DNA of 64,000 nucleotides from Syngnathus acus. Its lineage: Eukaryota > Chordata > Actinopteri > Syngnathiformes > Syngnathidae. The position numbers and the translations under genes are program-made. A model generated the notes under the pieces. That model saw nothing but the letters and a program-made list of their open reading frames with translations, did no database searches and was not told the origin of the DNA. Each line of letters opens with the position of its first letter. Within the stretch, counting starts at the first letter, position 1. Positions 41,974-53,101 of this stretch are shown here, one piece after another. The stretch is from assembly GCF_901709675.1 (NCBI RefSeq), contig NC_051092.1, positions 15,877,128-15,941,127 on the forward strand, in the 5' to 3' direction.

Positions 41974-42123
41974 CTCCCAGACTTAATGTGTTGAGAACAA
42001 ACTGTGAGCCATAGAAGATGGTAAAACAGGTGCTGTCGTCATGTTTATCTTTGCCATCTTTGAACCGTTCAAAGTCTTTAGAATTTCTTCCAGGGCGAAC
42101 CTCTCGGATCTCAAATAGATCCA
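41974..42123 (-). CDS. plcg2: plcg2 exon 2 (PH domain core)
   Basis: The exon is 150 bp, phase 1 at both ends, with acceptor ttctgtgtttcag and donor gtgagtatg. With the T from exon 1 it reads [40 protein letters not shown] and [13 protein letters not shown]-gamma-2 has (I/V)-RPGKNSKDFER and CFTILYGTQFVL-TLSL here; the CCFTI-LYGTQFVL form distinguishes it from PLC-gamma-1. The PH domain helps recruit the enzyme to phosphoinositides at the membrane. Confidence 0.95.
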
Positions 42124-42645
42124 CTGAAACACAGAAGGACACACTTCCAACAAACTTATAAGGATCTATCATTGCAATTGTGTAACATGAGTAGCCACAT
42201 TTAATGACTCAGCTTTCTCAACCACTGCTTAAGTTGTGCCCCCTTTGTGATGCTGTCAATTACAAAGATAAAAAAAACATAAAATAACATTCTAATTACT
42301 TTATCCAAGTGTAAAAGGCTAAAAGCAAGTCTTTTTTTCACTAGTCAGTGCGTCTATCACGTCAGCCAGATCAGTCTGTCAGTTAGAATAGCTGTAGTAC
42401 CGTAATTTTCGGACTATAAGTCACGTTTATTTTCATAGTTTGGGTGGGGGGGGCGACTTATACTGAGGAGCGACTTATATGTGAATTTTTATGCAAATTT
42501 TCAAAATTTAAAAAAAATAAAAAATAAAAAAAAAGTTAAACTGCGATAAACGAACCGCGATGTAGCAAGGGATTACTGTAATTTGAATTTCAAGTGACGT
42601 CAGTGGCGCGGCGCGGTGGTTGTTTACATAAAGGACAAAGATTCG

Positions 42646-42762
42646 ATCACGGGATGACGAAGATGACGAAGGGCCCCACGTACTACCGGCATCATTGGCG
42701 GCTTTGTTTGTAAGTGACTCGGAGGACGAAGAGTTTGAAGGTTTTAATGATTTGAAGTGACA
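42646..42762 (+). pseudogene. Acidic C-terminal transposase-like tail
   Basis: The frame reads RDDEDDEGPHVLPASLAALF and then VSDSEDEEFEGFNDLK before TGA. Acidic Ser/Asp/Glu tails ending in a short hydrophobic motif are common at the C-terminus of pogo/Tigger-type transposases. Degenerate versions are on the minus strand near 7290-7175 and 46865-46760. No DDE core is present anywhere in the family here. The assignment to pogo is inference. Confidence 0.45.
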
Positions 42763-43528
42763 CAGAAGGTTTGAAAAACTATTATGGCTTTTACGCACGC
42801 CCGGTCCTACTCTACGGAGCTCTCTTTCACTTCCGTGGATTGAAGTCGGGGGCCGGCGCTCGGGCGGGTGGCTGTCCAGGGACGGTGGATGGGGCTCGGA
42901 CATAGCTTTTACGCACACCCGGTCCTACTCTATGGAGCTCTCTTTCACCTCCGTGGATGGAAGTCGGGGGCCGGCACTCGGCCGGGTGGCTGTCCGGGGA
43001 CGGTGGATGGGGCTCGGACATGGCTTTTACGCACGCCCGGTCCATTTCTATGGAGCTCTCTTCCACCTCCGTGGCTGGAAGTGCCACCTCCGGGGATGGA
43101 AGTCCACACCGCCACACGGCTGGAAGTTGACGCCGGTGCTTGGGGCCGTGTGGTGGTGAACTATTTATGTTATAGTTATTTGATATATTTTGTTTCGTAT
43201 AGCAACTTGTATATGTTTTTATCGTTACAGTTCAGTACTTGTTGGCTCGTTGAACTCTTGTTTTGTTAAATAAAGAGACGTTTACCAAAACCACGTCTTT
43301 CCTTGTACTTTGTTAACGCTATAATATAGTTATATACTAGATTTGTGGAATAATGACGAGGCTGACGTCAGGGCGCACGCGCGGCGTTGTTGACAAAGGA
43401 CGAGGAATTTGATCGATGGATTTAATGATTTGGAGTGACACAGGTGGTTTGATAGTATTGTTGTTTATATGATAGTTATTTGATATATACTTTATATATC
43501 GTTATATGGGTCTGTGGAATATTTAGAA

Positions 43529-43741
43529 CAGGGGTCACCAACTCCGGTCCTCAAGGGCGCCAATCCAGCCTGTTTTAGGTGCAGCCCTACAACAACACAC
43601 CTGATTCAAATGATCAGCTCATCAGCAAGCTCTATTAAGGCTGATAGCGATCCTGATTATTTGAATCAGGTGTGTTGTTGTAGGGCTGCACCTAAAACAG
43701 GCTGGATTGGCGCCCTTGAGGACCGGAGTTGGTGACCCCTG
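43529..43741. mobile_element. Palindromic hAT-type MITE, 213 bp, TSD ATTTAGAA
   Basis: The element is almost one long inverted repeat (CAGGGGTCACCAACTCCGGT at each end), with exact duplications ATTTAGAA at 43521-43528 and 43742-43749. An identical-length copy lies at 61317-61529. Confidence 0.95.
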
Positions 43742-44645
43742 ATTTAGAATATTTAGACGTCAGCGGCGCTGCGCATACGCGGCATCGTTTCCATAAAGGA
43801 CGATCGATGGATTTAATGAATTGGAGTGACACAGATGGTTTTATAAACGTGTTATTTATGTAATAGTTATCTGACTAACTCTGAATGTTACGTCAGGCCC
43901 GTTCTCAGCTCTTGTTTGTGTTTATGTCATTAGCATACCTATCGTTTAGCCTGTTGTTGCTCGTTCATGTCTGTTCTTGGTGTTGGATTTTGTCGAATAA
44001 ATTTCCCCCAAAATGCGACTTGTACTCTGGAGCGACTTATATATGTTTTTTTTCACGTTATTGTGCATTTTATGGCTCATGCGACCTATATTCCGGAGCG
44101 ACTTTTAGTCCGAAAATTACGGTACTCAGGGCTGGGCCATGGAATAAACAGTTGATGCAGTTATTTAATATATAAATGATAAATATATCACCCGGCCACA
44201 AAAACAATTGGTTGATTTCAATGAGGGACCAGCGGACCAATTCCATGATTTTTGTAGAGGAAAAATGCAGCGAAAGTGGAAGGCTTTAATGATAGTTTTA
44301 GACAAAAGAGTACACCACCCTTAGGCTTGTTAGACATGTTCTCAGATCACATATGCTGGGTGTGTTAAGAGTCGGGACGGGAGAATCCTGGCACCTTAAT
44401 AGTGTGCAAGAAAGGTGCACAAAATTGACTTCAGCGCAAGTGAGAAAATATGCCCTTTAATACCGTATTTTTTGGACTAAAAGTCGCTCCGGAATATACA
44501 TAGGTCGCATTAGCCATAAAATGCACAATAACGTGAAAAAAAACATATACAATTCGCTCCGGAGTATAAGTCGCATTTTGGGGGAAATTTAGTCGACAAA
44601 ATCCAACACCAAGAACAGACATGAACGAGCAACAACAGGCTAAAC

Positions 44646-45802
44646 CAGGGGTGGGCAAACTACGGCCCGCGGGCCACATCCGGCCCACGGGACCGTTTAA
44701 TCCGGCCCGCCAACCCTGAATTAATTGTATTATTAAACATTTTTTTTTGTCATTTTGCCTGCAATGACTGCGTTTCCCCAGTAGATGGGGAACCGCTCGC
44801 CTGCGCATTTACTACCGGAAGCCGTGTCAGAAAGCTCGGTGCACACTCACAAGTGCGTGTACGTACGTACTCAGTAGTACGGACATGGCGCGCTCGCGCT
44901 CTATTTGTATCAGTCCCGAATTTAGAGCGTGGGCTGTGACGACAGCATTCTTGTAATTCGCTCGCTGAGCTTTCAGATACAGTTTGACGCTAAAGCCACC
45001 CACAAACCTTCCCCTGGAATCCTTCCATTAAAATGAGTGGCCCGAAGAAAAGAAGTGAGTGCCGAATGTTAAAAGAGTGGCCAATTTGGCTCGATGTACG
45101 CGACGTGACGTTCAGCCACATCAACCCGTCACAGATCGAGGTAAACGGATCTCTCCTAAGAATGGCCACAACAATTTTTACTCCAGACTATGATGCACTA
45201 GCAAAAAAGGGAGACCAACAACACTGTTCCCACTGAAAATGAAGGGGAGGCTCTCAAGTTTGTTGTAAAAAAATGCATTTTGAATATGATTTGTACACAT
45301 AGCAGGGATTGAAACTAGCGACCATTCTCATTTTCAAACAATGCAGGATGCTCAAGGACATTGATGCACCCACCACCTGTTTGCGACTAATCTTAACCTG
45401 TAAAGTTCTTAAGGCTTACTTTATGATGATATATTTGGTCAGAATGTTTGCTGTTTGATGTGATCTCATAAGATAAACATTTTTCATTAATCTGACCTGC
45501 AGGCACTGAAGTGATGGAGACTGTTATTCATAATAATAGTGTCGTATTTTATGAGAATCACTGATAGCAGTTTTTTAGTGATTTTTTTTTTAATGCATAA
45601 TAAATGCATTTGTTTTCAAAAAACTTGTTTGGTTATCCATGCTTTACTACCTACTAAAGGCCAAAATCTTTTATGCAATGACCTTTACAGGTCGCTTATA
45701 TTACTTCACACAAACACTACGTCCATCTGCTCCTGGTTCGGCCCTCCGGTCCAAATTTAGAACCCAGTTCGGCCCGCGAGTCAAAAGGTTTGCCCACCCC
45801 TG
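44646..45802 (+). mobile_element. Non-autonomous hAT element, 8-bp TSD GGCTAAAC
   Basis: The ends are CAGGGGTGGGCAAACTACGG and, inverted, CAGGGGTGGGCAAACCTTTT. The exact duplication GGCTAAAC is at 44638-44645 and 45803-45810. It sits inside the family A element at its conserved aacaggctaaacgat site. Confidence 0.95.
45033..45236 (+). pseudogene. hAT transposase start, heavily deleted
   Basis: The frame MSGPKKRSECRMLKEWP begins like the hAT transposases of the GTF2IRD2/ZBED group, but the BED finger that should follow is missing. The frame ends after 67 codons. Confidence 0.5.
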
Positions 45803-45984
45803 GGCTAAACGATAGGTATGCTAACGTGACGTAAACACAAACGAAGAGCGGAGAACGGGCCGGACGTGACATTCAGAGCTATTCAAATAACTATTACATA
45901 AATAACACGTTTATAAAACCATCTGTGTCACTCCAATTCATTAAATCCATCGATCGTCCTTTATGTCAACAATGGCAGGGTGCG

Positions 45985-46333
45985 CGAGGAGTTGGACAAT
46001 CTGCGCAACTTCAGGAGGGTTAAGAAATCGCCTCATGCTCCCAGTCGTGATAATGACTCTAGCTAAAGCCAACACTTGTGGAAAAACAGTTAAAAAAGAT
46101 CAAGAGGGAGAAACTTGAAATGGCCTCCACCTGCAAAATCAGTCCTGTTTTGGGGACCATCCCGTTGTTGCCCCTCTAGTTCACCTGTTGTTAATTTCAT
46201 CAACACCAATGCAGCTGAAACTGATTAACAACCCCCTCTGCCACGTACCTGACCAAAACCTTATCAGAAAAGTCTAATTGAATTCATGGCATACCCTGAT
46301 AAAAAACTGTTCCTTTAATTTTTTTGAGCAGTG
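45985..46333. mobile_element. Tc1-like terminal fragment
   Basis: It ends ttcctttaatttttttgagcagtgtat, a terminus common to fish Tc1 elements, and lies within family A sequence. Degenerate transposase codons may be present but were not traced. Confidence 0.45.
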
Positions 46334-47022
46334 TATATTGTAGCGTTAACAAAGTACAAAGAAAGACGTGGGTTTGGTAAACGGCTCTTTATTTAACAAA
46401 ACAAGAGTTCAACGAGCCAACAACTACTGAACTGTAACGATAAAAACATATACAAGTTGCTACACGAAATAAAATATATCAAATAACTATAACATAAATA
46501 GTTCACCGCCACATGGCCCCAAGCACCGGCGTTGACTTCCAGGCGTGTGGCGGCGTGGACGTCCATCCCCGGAGGTGGCACTTCCAGCCACGGAGGTGGA
46601 AGAGAGCTCCATAGAATAGGACCGGGCGTGCGTAAAAGCCATGTCCGAGCCCCATCCACTGTTCCCGGACAGCCACCCGGCCGACTACCGGCCCCCGACT
46701 TCCATCCACGGAGGTGTGTAAAAGCCATAATAGTTTTTCAAACCTTCTGTGTCACTCCAAATCATTAAATCCTTCAAACTCTTCGTCCTCCGTGTCACTT
46801 ACAAACAAAGCCCCTAATGATGCCGGTAGTATGTGGGGCCCTTCGTCATCTTCGTCATCCCGTGATCGAATCTTTGTCCTTTATGTAAACAACCGCCGTG
46901 CCGCGCCGCTGTCACTTGAAATTCAAATTACAGTAATCCCTTGCTACATCGCGTTTTCACTTTTTTTTGGGGGGGATTTTGAAAATTTGTGAACAAATTC
47001 ACATATAAGTCGCTCCTGGTAA

Positions 47023-47824
47023 TATCAGAAAACCATTATTTTTGTAATAGATTAAGGTCAGGGTTAGGATGGATGGATGGATGGATGGATGGATGGATGG
47101 ATGGATGATGATTCACTAACTGGTTTGGTTTGTAACGTTAGAGAATAAGGGAAATGTTGATCATTGTTTTCCAAAGTAAAAGCAGATGTTCACAAATCTC
47201 TTATTTTGATTAAACATAATATAAGTCTTAAAATTAGCAGTTCTACATCTCAGGTTACGAGGCAAAACTAATCAGAACACAGAAGACCAAAACTGTGAAC
47301 CAAACGCAGCGACAGTACCAGTCGTAAAAACGTAACTAGGGTGGACTCACGGAGCTCCGTGGCCCACATCCACTACAGCGGGAAATAGAAGCTCAAGGGA
47401 AGCTGGATGCTACGCTGCACCAGCTAGCTTGCAACTCTTCTCGACTGGCTACTAACACGTTGCAGGATTGCTTCTGAGACAGTGATCATCTCCTCTGTCC
47501 AACAAGTGCCATTCTCTCTGTGGTTGAACGTTGCTATTATTTTGACACTTGGGCAACTGGCTGGTTGGCCAAACATTTCATTATGAACAAGAATTAATCA
47601 CCTGATGGCTGATCAGATGTTGAATGGCTTTGCAGAGTCTATGGGGCACCTTCAAAATAACAGCAAAACAGAAGGATACGGACAAAAAACATTACATAAG
47701 CAAGTCCATTTCCTATAGACCTACATGGCCAAATGAGTAAACCCAAGAGTATTTTGGGGCAACTAAATACTCACATAAATTCGTGCGGCCCCGTCTTATA
47801 CATAGTATGTGGACATATAGTATG
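47023..47824 (-). other. plcg2: plcg2 intron 1, no gene; (GGAT)n at 47069-47107
   Basis: A perfect (GGAT)n run probably marks an old RTE/SINE tail. The rest shows no feature I recognise. Confidence 0.7.
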
Positions 47825-47828
47825 TGGA

Positions 47829-48648
47829 CTTTAACCATCCATTCATTTTCTGTACTGCTTGTCCCCATGTGGGTCGCGAGCATACTGGAGCCTATCCCAG
47901 CAGTCATCGGGCAGTAGGCGGGGCACACCCTGAACTGGTTGCCGGCCAATCGCAGGGCACACAGAGACAACCAACCATTCACTCTCGCACTCACACCTAC
48001 AGGCAATTTAGACTGCTCAATTGGTCTACCATGCATGTTTTTGGGATGTGGGTGGAAACCGGAGTACCTGTCAGACTTGGATCAGGGAGAGAACTCGATA
48101 CTGAGTGCAAAAAAACAAAAGCGCCTCAAAAGGAGGGAAAACACGGTGGCAAAAACAAAACTGAAAAACACAGAGCTTAGGCTTGACAAAAAGGTATCCT
48201 CAAAACTAGGTTCTCTAAGGGGTATCTTTAACTCACGCGATCGCTGGTGCTCAAGACGGGACAAGGCGCACTGGCACAAGACAAGGGGAAGACACTGGCT
48301 AAATACACACAGAAGGGTGAGGACACAGGTGCAGACAATTAGGACCAAGGACTCAGGTGCACACAATTGGGATCAGGGAATACAAGTAGACTGACGCACA
48401 GAGGAAGGACCCACGAACTGAAACGAGAGGAGAGTTACCAAAATAAAACAGGAAGCGACAATACGACAAAGAGGACAAGACAACAACAACCCACAAAACA
48501 TGACAGCATGACAGTACCCAGAGAAAACCCATGCAGCCACTGGGAGAACATGCAAACTCCACACAGGGAGGGCCGGGGCCGTAATTGAACCTGCAAAGTC
48601 TGAACTGTGAGGCGGACGTGCTAAACAGTGGCCACCATGCCACCGTGG
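47829..48648 (-). mobile_element. tRNA-derived SINE (family 2), split by a solo LTR
   Basis: The body catactggagcctatcccag...caatcgcagggcacacagag (47880-48060) and the head gggagaacatgcaaactcca...ggcggacgtgctaa (48540-48630) are parts of one SINE like that at 27357. The solo LTR at 48069-48513 separates them. The B box region (ccgtaattgaacctgc) is degenerate. Confidence 0.85.
48069..48513. mobile_element. Solo LTR, 445 bp, TSD GTACC
   Basis: It begins TGTCAGACTTGG and ends AGCATGACA. GTACC is duplicated at 48064-48068 and 48514-48518. TG...CA ends with a 5-bp duplication are the standard LTR signature. No polypurine tract or binding site is adjacent, as expected after recombination between two LTRs. 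Confidence 0.8.
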
Positions 48649-49026
48649 ACATGAACATTTTACGCAAATACTTCAATGCAATGAAGTTCTTTCAAGGATA
48701 CTTGAATTTTCATATCATATTTAGACATAACATTTTGGAGAAAAGTCATTGTGTTTGTCAAGCAGCTGACAAATGACGCTAATTAGACTGAATTGAGTCA
48801 GCTACACGTCTCACCAGTCCCCAAAAAGTCACATGCAGCTTGTCACTCAAGCTGCCTCGACCTGCTTCAACCAAAACATGTTAATGAACCCGATTGGTTG
48901 GGTAGCCCCAGTGACCATGTGACGTCACACGAAAAACAACATTTGGCCAATCTGTTTTAAACAATATGAACCAGAAAACCCAAACTGAAACCTAGTTATG
49001 GGGCAATTCTTTTTCTTCATCAAATA

Positions 49027-50057
49027 CAGTGGTACCTCTACTTATGAACTTAATTGGTACAGCGGTCAGGTTTGTAAGTAAAAACGTTTGCAAGTAGAAG
49101 CAATGTTTCCCATAGGAATCAATGTAAAAGCATAAAATGCGTGCCGGACTATCCCAAAAGTCACACTTTTTGCCTGATTACTCTGTGTAAAACACACAGA
49201 AAAGCAAAACAAGTTTTAGTTTTGCTTTTTCAAAACTTAATAACAAAAAAAAGACCTAACTTTGCTTAGAGAGGTTCTAATTTTCTACAATTGCTAAAAA
49301 TACCCCCAACACAGAAAAAGTCAGGATAATAAATTATTGTGTGCTTCCACGTACTCCTTGCAATGTGCTCACGTACTCGACATTACGTTTTGGTGCAATT
49401 CAATTGAACACTTTTAAGTTGTGAAACTATCACTGTACGACTGAGCCACGTGAAAAAGTCATTCGGTACTCAGGAATCACCGTTGGCTAAAACGGTCGAT
49501 GGTGATGGCCTGGAATCAGTCTGAAAATGGGGGGGGGGGGGGGGGGGGGGTGCTTATTCTCACCGGTTGACATATTTTAATAGGGCTGCTGTTAGAGGGA
49601 GTACCCCTGTAACTTTGCTCGTACGGGGGGGTCACCTATTCAAATTTGCAACACTTGGAGAAAATACCCCCAAGAAAACACAGAAATTCTAAATGATGCT
49701 GCTACCAGGCCCTACTGGGAGCAAAATATAGTTCAATGTCTTGCTCAAAGACAATATGATAAGATACCGGGGTTAATGAGTTTTCCAACTGCGTGAGTGG
49801 TCATTGAAAGCGCCTCACAAAGAACGGGAGTAAGAACTTAAAAAATAAAATAAAAGAAAAGGAACCTAGCTTCTAAAGATAAAAATTGTGAAACACAAAA
49901 GTGTGTGTTCTTTACATTTTTATTGAAAACAAGCTGGTACTGTCTGCCGCACAGCAACAGCTTCCGCTCACTCAATGCGTGCGTGCTCCTGCGCCAGGTG
50001 ATTTTCACAGGGGTACCTACTAAGTAGTATAGGCGTTCATGAGTAGATGTACCACTG
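49027..50057. mobile_element. Tigger/pogo-like non-autonomous element
   Basis: The ends are CAGTGGTACCTCTACTTATG and, inverted, CAGTGGTACATCTACTCATG, flanked by TA on both sides. The 1031-bp body holds no transposase. It contains a G run of about 23 at 49528-49550. Confidence 0.85.
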
Positions 50058-50214
50058 TATCATCATGTGATGTCAGCAGGGTTACCTAAAACAGGCAAAT
50101 TGTTTGGAAAGAAAAAAAAAAAGACAAACGGTTGAGGACTATTAAAACTGTTGGCAAATGTCTGGTAAACTTCTTTGCGACCTTGAACAAACACCCCCAT
50201 TACCTCCTACAAAA

Positions 50215-50318
50215 CACCAATGGAGTAGCGCTCCCAATTTTGTTGTATACCTGCTGTACAATCACAATAAAGGTATTCTATTCTATTCTGTTCTATTCTA
50301 TTCTATTCTATTCTATAA
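50215..50318 (+). mobile_element. LINE 3' tail with (TTCTA)n
   Basis: The text ttgttgtatacctgctgtac...caataaagg followed by repeated TTCTA matches the 3' end of fish L2-type LINEs. Only the tail is present. Confidence 0.7.
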
Positions 50319-50926
50319 CACAGGATAACACAGATTCGTTAAAATCAGGTCGAGTCGACAACACCAGACATGCCAAACGAGTAAGCAGGGCAGGCAGTCG
50401 CCTTGGAGCTTGCTGAGCGGCTTGCCTGGCGTACAGTGGACTTTTTCTCTTATATGGCGGCTTAATAAAGTCATTTAGTGAAAAAACAAAGTCACCGAGT
50501 GGAAAAAAAAAACGATTTCCATCCATAGGCAAGCAAAGTGTTTTAATAGCAGATGGTGGATGAAAGGAATGGCCTGGTCAACGAAATTACATCACTCCGG
50601 TTTGAACATAGTGCCAAACTTGTTTTTTTGCAGCGCCCCTGATTGGAGTTAAAATTCCAAACTCCACTAAGAATGCTTCACACGTGCCGCCCGTCATGCA
50701 ACAGCATTGACTATACAGTATATGGAAACACACCGCAGGTAACGAGCAGGCATGCAAAACATAGTAATGAAATGTGTTCATAGTAGCCCTGGACCCTCAG
50801 TTTGAAAAACCACTGCCTTATAATAATAACAATAATAACATGACATGGTGGAATTTTGACTAAAAACCTGTAAATATTAAGAACAAATACAGCATTTACT
50901 ACAACTTAAAATGACAAAGTACTCAC

Positions 50927-51110
50927 AGACACCATCAGTCTTCTCAGCGGTGCGTGTCCAAGCCACCTGACGTGTTTCCATAATGACTTGAACAGTGAGC
51001 CTCTCTGCTTTTTGCCTGAAGACCGTCATGACCATGCCCATCTCCATTTCCCGTTTGATCATGCTCTTCCTGTACTCTGTCATCTCTCCCTGCTGCCCCC
51101 AATGCGCCAT
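50927..51110 (-). CDS. plcg2: plcg2 exon 1 (coding), start codon
   Basis: ATG at 51110-51108 gives [40 protein letters not shown] and [20 protein letters not shown], then V, ending in phase 1 before gtgagt. The family has Y-E-K-S-x-I-K-R near the start and the highly conserved [17 protein letters not shown]. This start is chosen because it is the first ATG in frame that gives the usual N-terminal length, about 61 codons before the first intron. The frame stays open further upstream but that part shows no similarity. The adjoining 536 bp are tandemly duplicated. Confidence 0.93.
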
Positions 51111-51307
51111 CTCTTGACCCTTGGAGCAACAGGAAACACTTATTTGATGAAGACCAATGATCACAGTGATTCTGCTCTTAAAACTATATTTGACAGTATA
51201 TTCAAGTATTTGTGTAGCATATTGCTTACTTGTTAAACAGGTGTACAAAACAAAGTCTTAGGTCATAAAAAGGTCTGCCCCAAGTAAATGACTCACTTTT
51301 TCTTACT

Positions 51308-51345
51308 TTCTAGTGTATATATACTATATACATATATATATATAC

Positions 51346-51402
<57 letters not shown>
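51308..51402. repeat. (TA)n/(CA)n microsatellite
   Basis: Alternating TA is followed by a short CA run beside the Tc1 terminus. A shorter version is at 51850-51903. Confidence 0.95.
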
Positions 51403-51404
<2 letters not shown>

Positions 51405-51574
51405 GGACTGTCTCAGAAAATTTGAATATTGTGATAAAGTTCTTTATTTTCTGTAATGCAATTAAAAAAACAAAAATGTCATACATTCTGGAGTCATTAC
51501 AAATTAACTGAAATATTGCAAGCCTTTTATTATTTTAATATTGCTGATTATGGCATACAGCTTCAGAAAACTCA

Positions 51575-51646
51575 AATATCCTGTCTCAAAATATTAGAAT
51601 ATTTCCTGTACGCTGTCATCTCTCCCTGCTGCCCCCAATGCGCCAT
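51575..51646 (-). pseudogene. plcg2: Duplicated plcg2 exon 1 start (24-codon stub)
   Basis: The second copy of the start codon (51646-51644) gives [15 protein letters not shown] and then runs into Tc1 sequence (YSNILRQDI, stop). The exon 1 splice donor is not included in the copy. The sequence upstream of this ATG is the same as that upstream of the true start. Confidence 0.88.
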
Positions 51647-51871
51647 CTCTTGACCCTTGGAGCAACAGGAAACACTTATTTGATGAAGACCAATGATCAC
51701 AGTGATTCTGCTCTTAAAACTATATTTGACAGTATATTCAAGTATTTGTGTAGCATATTGCTTACTTGTTAAACAGGTGTACAAAACAAAGTCTTAGGTC
51801 ATAAAAAGGTCTGCCCCAAGTAAATGACTCACTTTTTCTTACTTTCTAGTGTATATATATATACTATATAC

Positions 51872-51904
<33 letters not shown>

Positions 51905-52469
51905 GGACTGTCTCAGAAAATTTGAATATTGTGATAAAGTTCTTTATTTTCTGTAATGCAATTAAAAAAACAAAAATGTCATACATTCTGGAGTCATTAC
52001 AAATTAACTGAAATATTGCAAGCCTTTTATTATTTTAATATTGCTGATTATGGCATACAGCTTCAGAAAACTCAAATATCCTGTCTCAAAATATTAGAAT
52101 ATTTCCTCAGACCAAGTAAAAAAAAATATTTATAACAGCAAAACAAAATCAAACATTTGAAAATGTCCATTAATGCACTCAGTACTTGGTTGGGAATCTT
52201 TTTGCACGGATTACTGCATAAATGCGGCGTGGCATGGAGGCAATCAGCCTGTGGCATTGCTGAGGTGTTATGGATGCCTAGGATGCTTCAATCGCGGCCT
52301 TTAGCTCATTTGCATTGTTGGGTCTGGTGTCTTTCAGCTTCTTCTTCACAATACCCCAAAAATTATCTATGGGGTTCAGGTCAGAGGAATTGGCAGGCCA
52401 ATCGAGGACAGTAATGCCATGGTCAGTACACCATTTACTGGTGGTTTTGGCACTGTGGGCACTGCCGGA

Positions 52470-53084
52470 TCATGCTGGAAAATGAAAATCATCATCTCCA
52501 TAGAGCTTTTCAGCAGACGGAAGCATGTAGTGCTCTAAAATCTCTTGGTACACAGCTGCATTTAATCTGGACTTCATGAAACACAGTGGACCAACACCAG
52601 CAGCTGACATGGCTCCCCAAATCATCGCTGACTGTGGGAACTTCACACTGGATTTCAAGCAACTTGGATTTTGCTCCTCTCCAGCCTTTCTCCAGACTCT
52701 GGTGCCTTGACTTCCAAAGGAAATACAAAACTTGCTTTCGTCTGAAAAGAGGACTTTGGACCACTCTGCAACTGTCCAGTGCTTCTTTTCCATAGCCCAA
52801 GTCAGACGCTTCAAAACTGTCTTGACCATGGGAATATGGCTATTGTAGGCCATTTCCCGGACACGTCCGTGAACAGTGGCTTTTGATACCTGGACTCCAG
52901 CTTCAGTCCACTGTCTTTGAAGCTCCCTCAAATTCTGGAAGCGACTCTTCTTCACAATGCGGTTAAGGCTGCGGTCATCTCTCTTGGTTGTGCAGTGTTA
53001 CCTGCCACATTTCTCCCTTCCAACAGACTTTTTGTGGATGTGCTTTGAAACTGCACTCTGTGAATAGCTTGCTCTTTGAGAAAT
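52470..53084 (-). pseudogene. Tc1 transposase, catalytic part
   Basis: Minus-strand codons run from the linker (SRFQNLRELQRQWTEAGVQV) through FSDESKFCISFGSQG (first Asp) to EILEHYMLPSAEKLYGDDDF. One extra T then shifts the frame (HFPA, stop). The second Asp (QHD) lies just beyond, with another small deletion. IENLWG-like and C-terminal codons follow in broken frames down to about 52170. It is not functional. Confidence 0.88.
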
Positions 53085-53101
53085 AATTAATATATGTTTT
53101 T

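Larger units (their letters stand above)
42400..44122. mobile_element. Family A pogo-like transposon with transposase-tail reading
   Basis: The ends are CCGTAATTTTCGGACTATAA at 42400 and its inverse ending 44122, each flanked by TA. The order is Tigger-like cap (42545-42590), an acidic reading frame (42640-42762), GC-rich units (42785-43100), a 3'-end-like segment (AAATAAAGAGACG) and ~180-bp units (43320-43860). A palindromic hAT MITE is nested at 43529-43741. Confidence 0.8.
44463..47022. mobile_element. Family A transposon, interrupted and right-truncated
   Basis: It starts CCGTATTTTTTGGACTAAAA with TA before it. A hAT element (44646-45802) and a Tc1-like fragment (45985-46333) are inserted. 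The body continues with GC-rich units (46560-46730), the degenerate acidic tail and the Tigger-like cap (46935). The right terminus is lost near 47022 in ataagtcgctcctgg. Confidence 0.75.
42124..50926 (-). other. plcg2: plcg2 intron 1, about 8.8 kb
   Basis: The intron runs from donor GTGTCT|gtgagt to acceptor tttcag|TGGATC. Phase 1 is kept (T|TG = Leu). It holds two family A elements, two hAT elements, a SINE split by a solo LTR, a Tigger-like element and a LINE tail. Confidence 0.88.
51072..52107. repeat. Tandem duplication including the plcg2 start codon
   Basis: Unit A (51072-51607) and unit B (51608-52107) match nearly throughout and differ mainly in TA-repeat length. Each contains the first part of exon 1, about 250 bp of its upstream sequence, a (TA)n/(CA)n tract and the first 200 bp of the Tc1 element. 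The short text ttcct at both breakpoints suggests a microhomology-mediated event. Confidence 0.93.

Noticed and set aside
49528-49550. Run of about 23 G as a quadruplex or regulatory element
   Set aside because: It lies inside a decayed Tigger-like element and is most simply a homopolymer tract, possibly affected by sequencing error.
51111-51248. In-frame extension upstream of the plcg2 start codon
   Set aside because: It is open by chance. It has no similarity to the family and is present in both units of the tandem duplication; the ATG at 51110 gives the usual N-terminal length.
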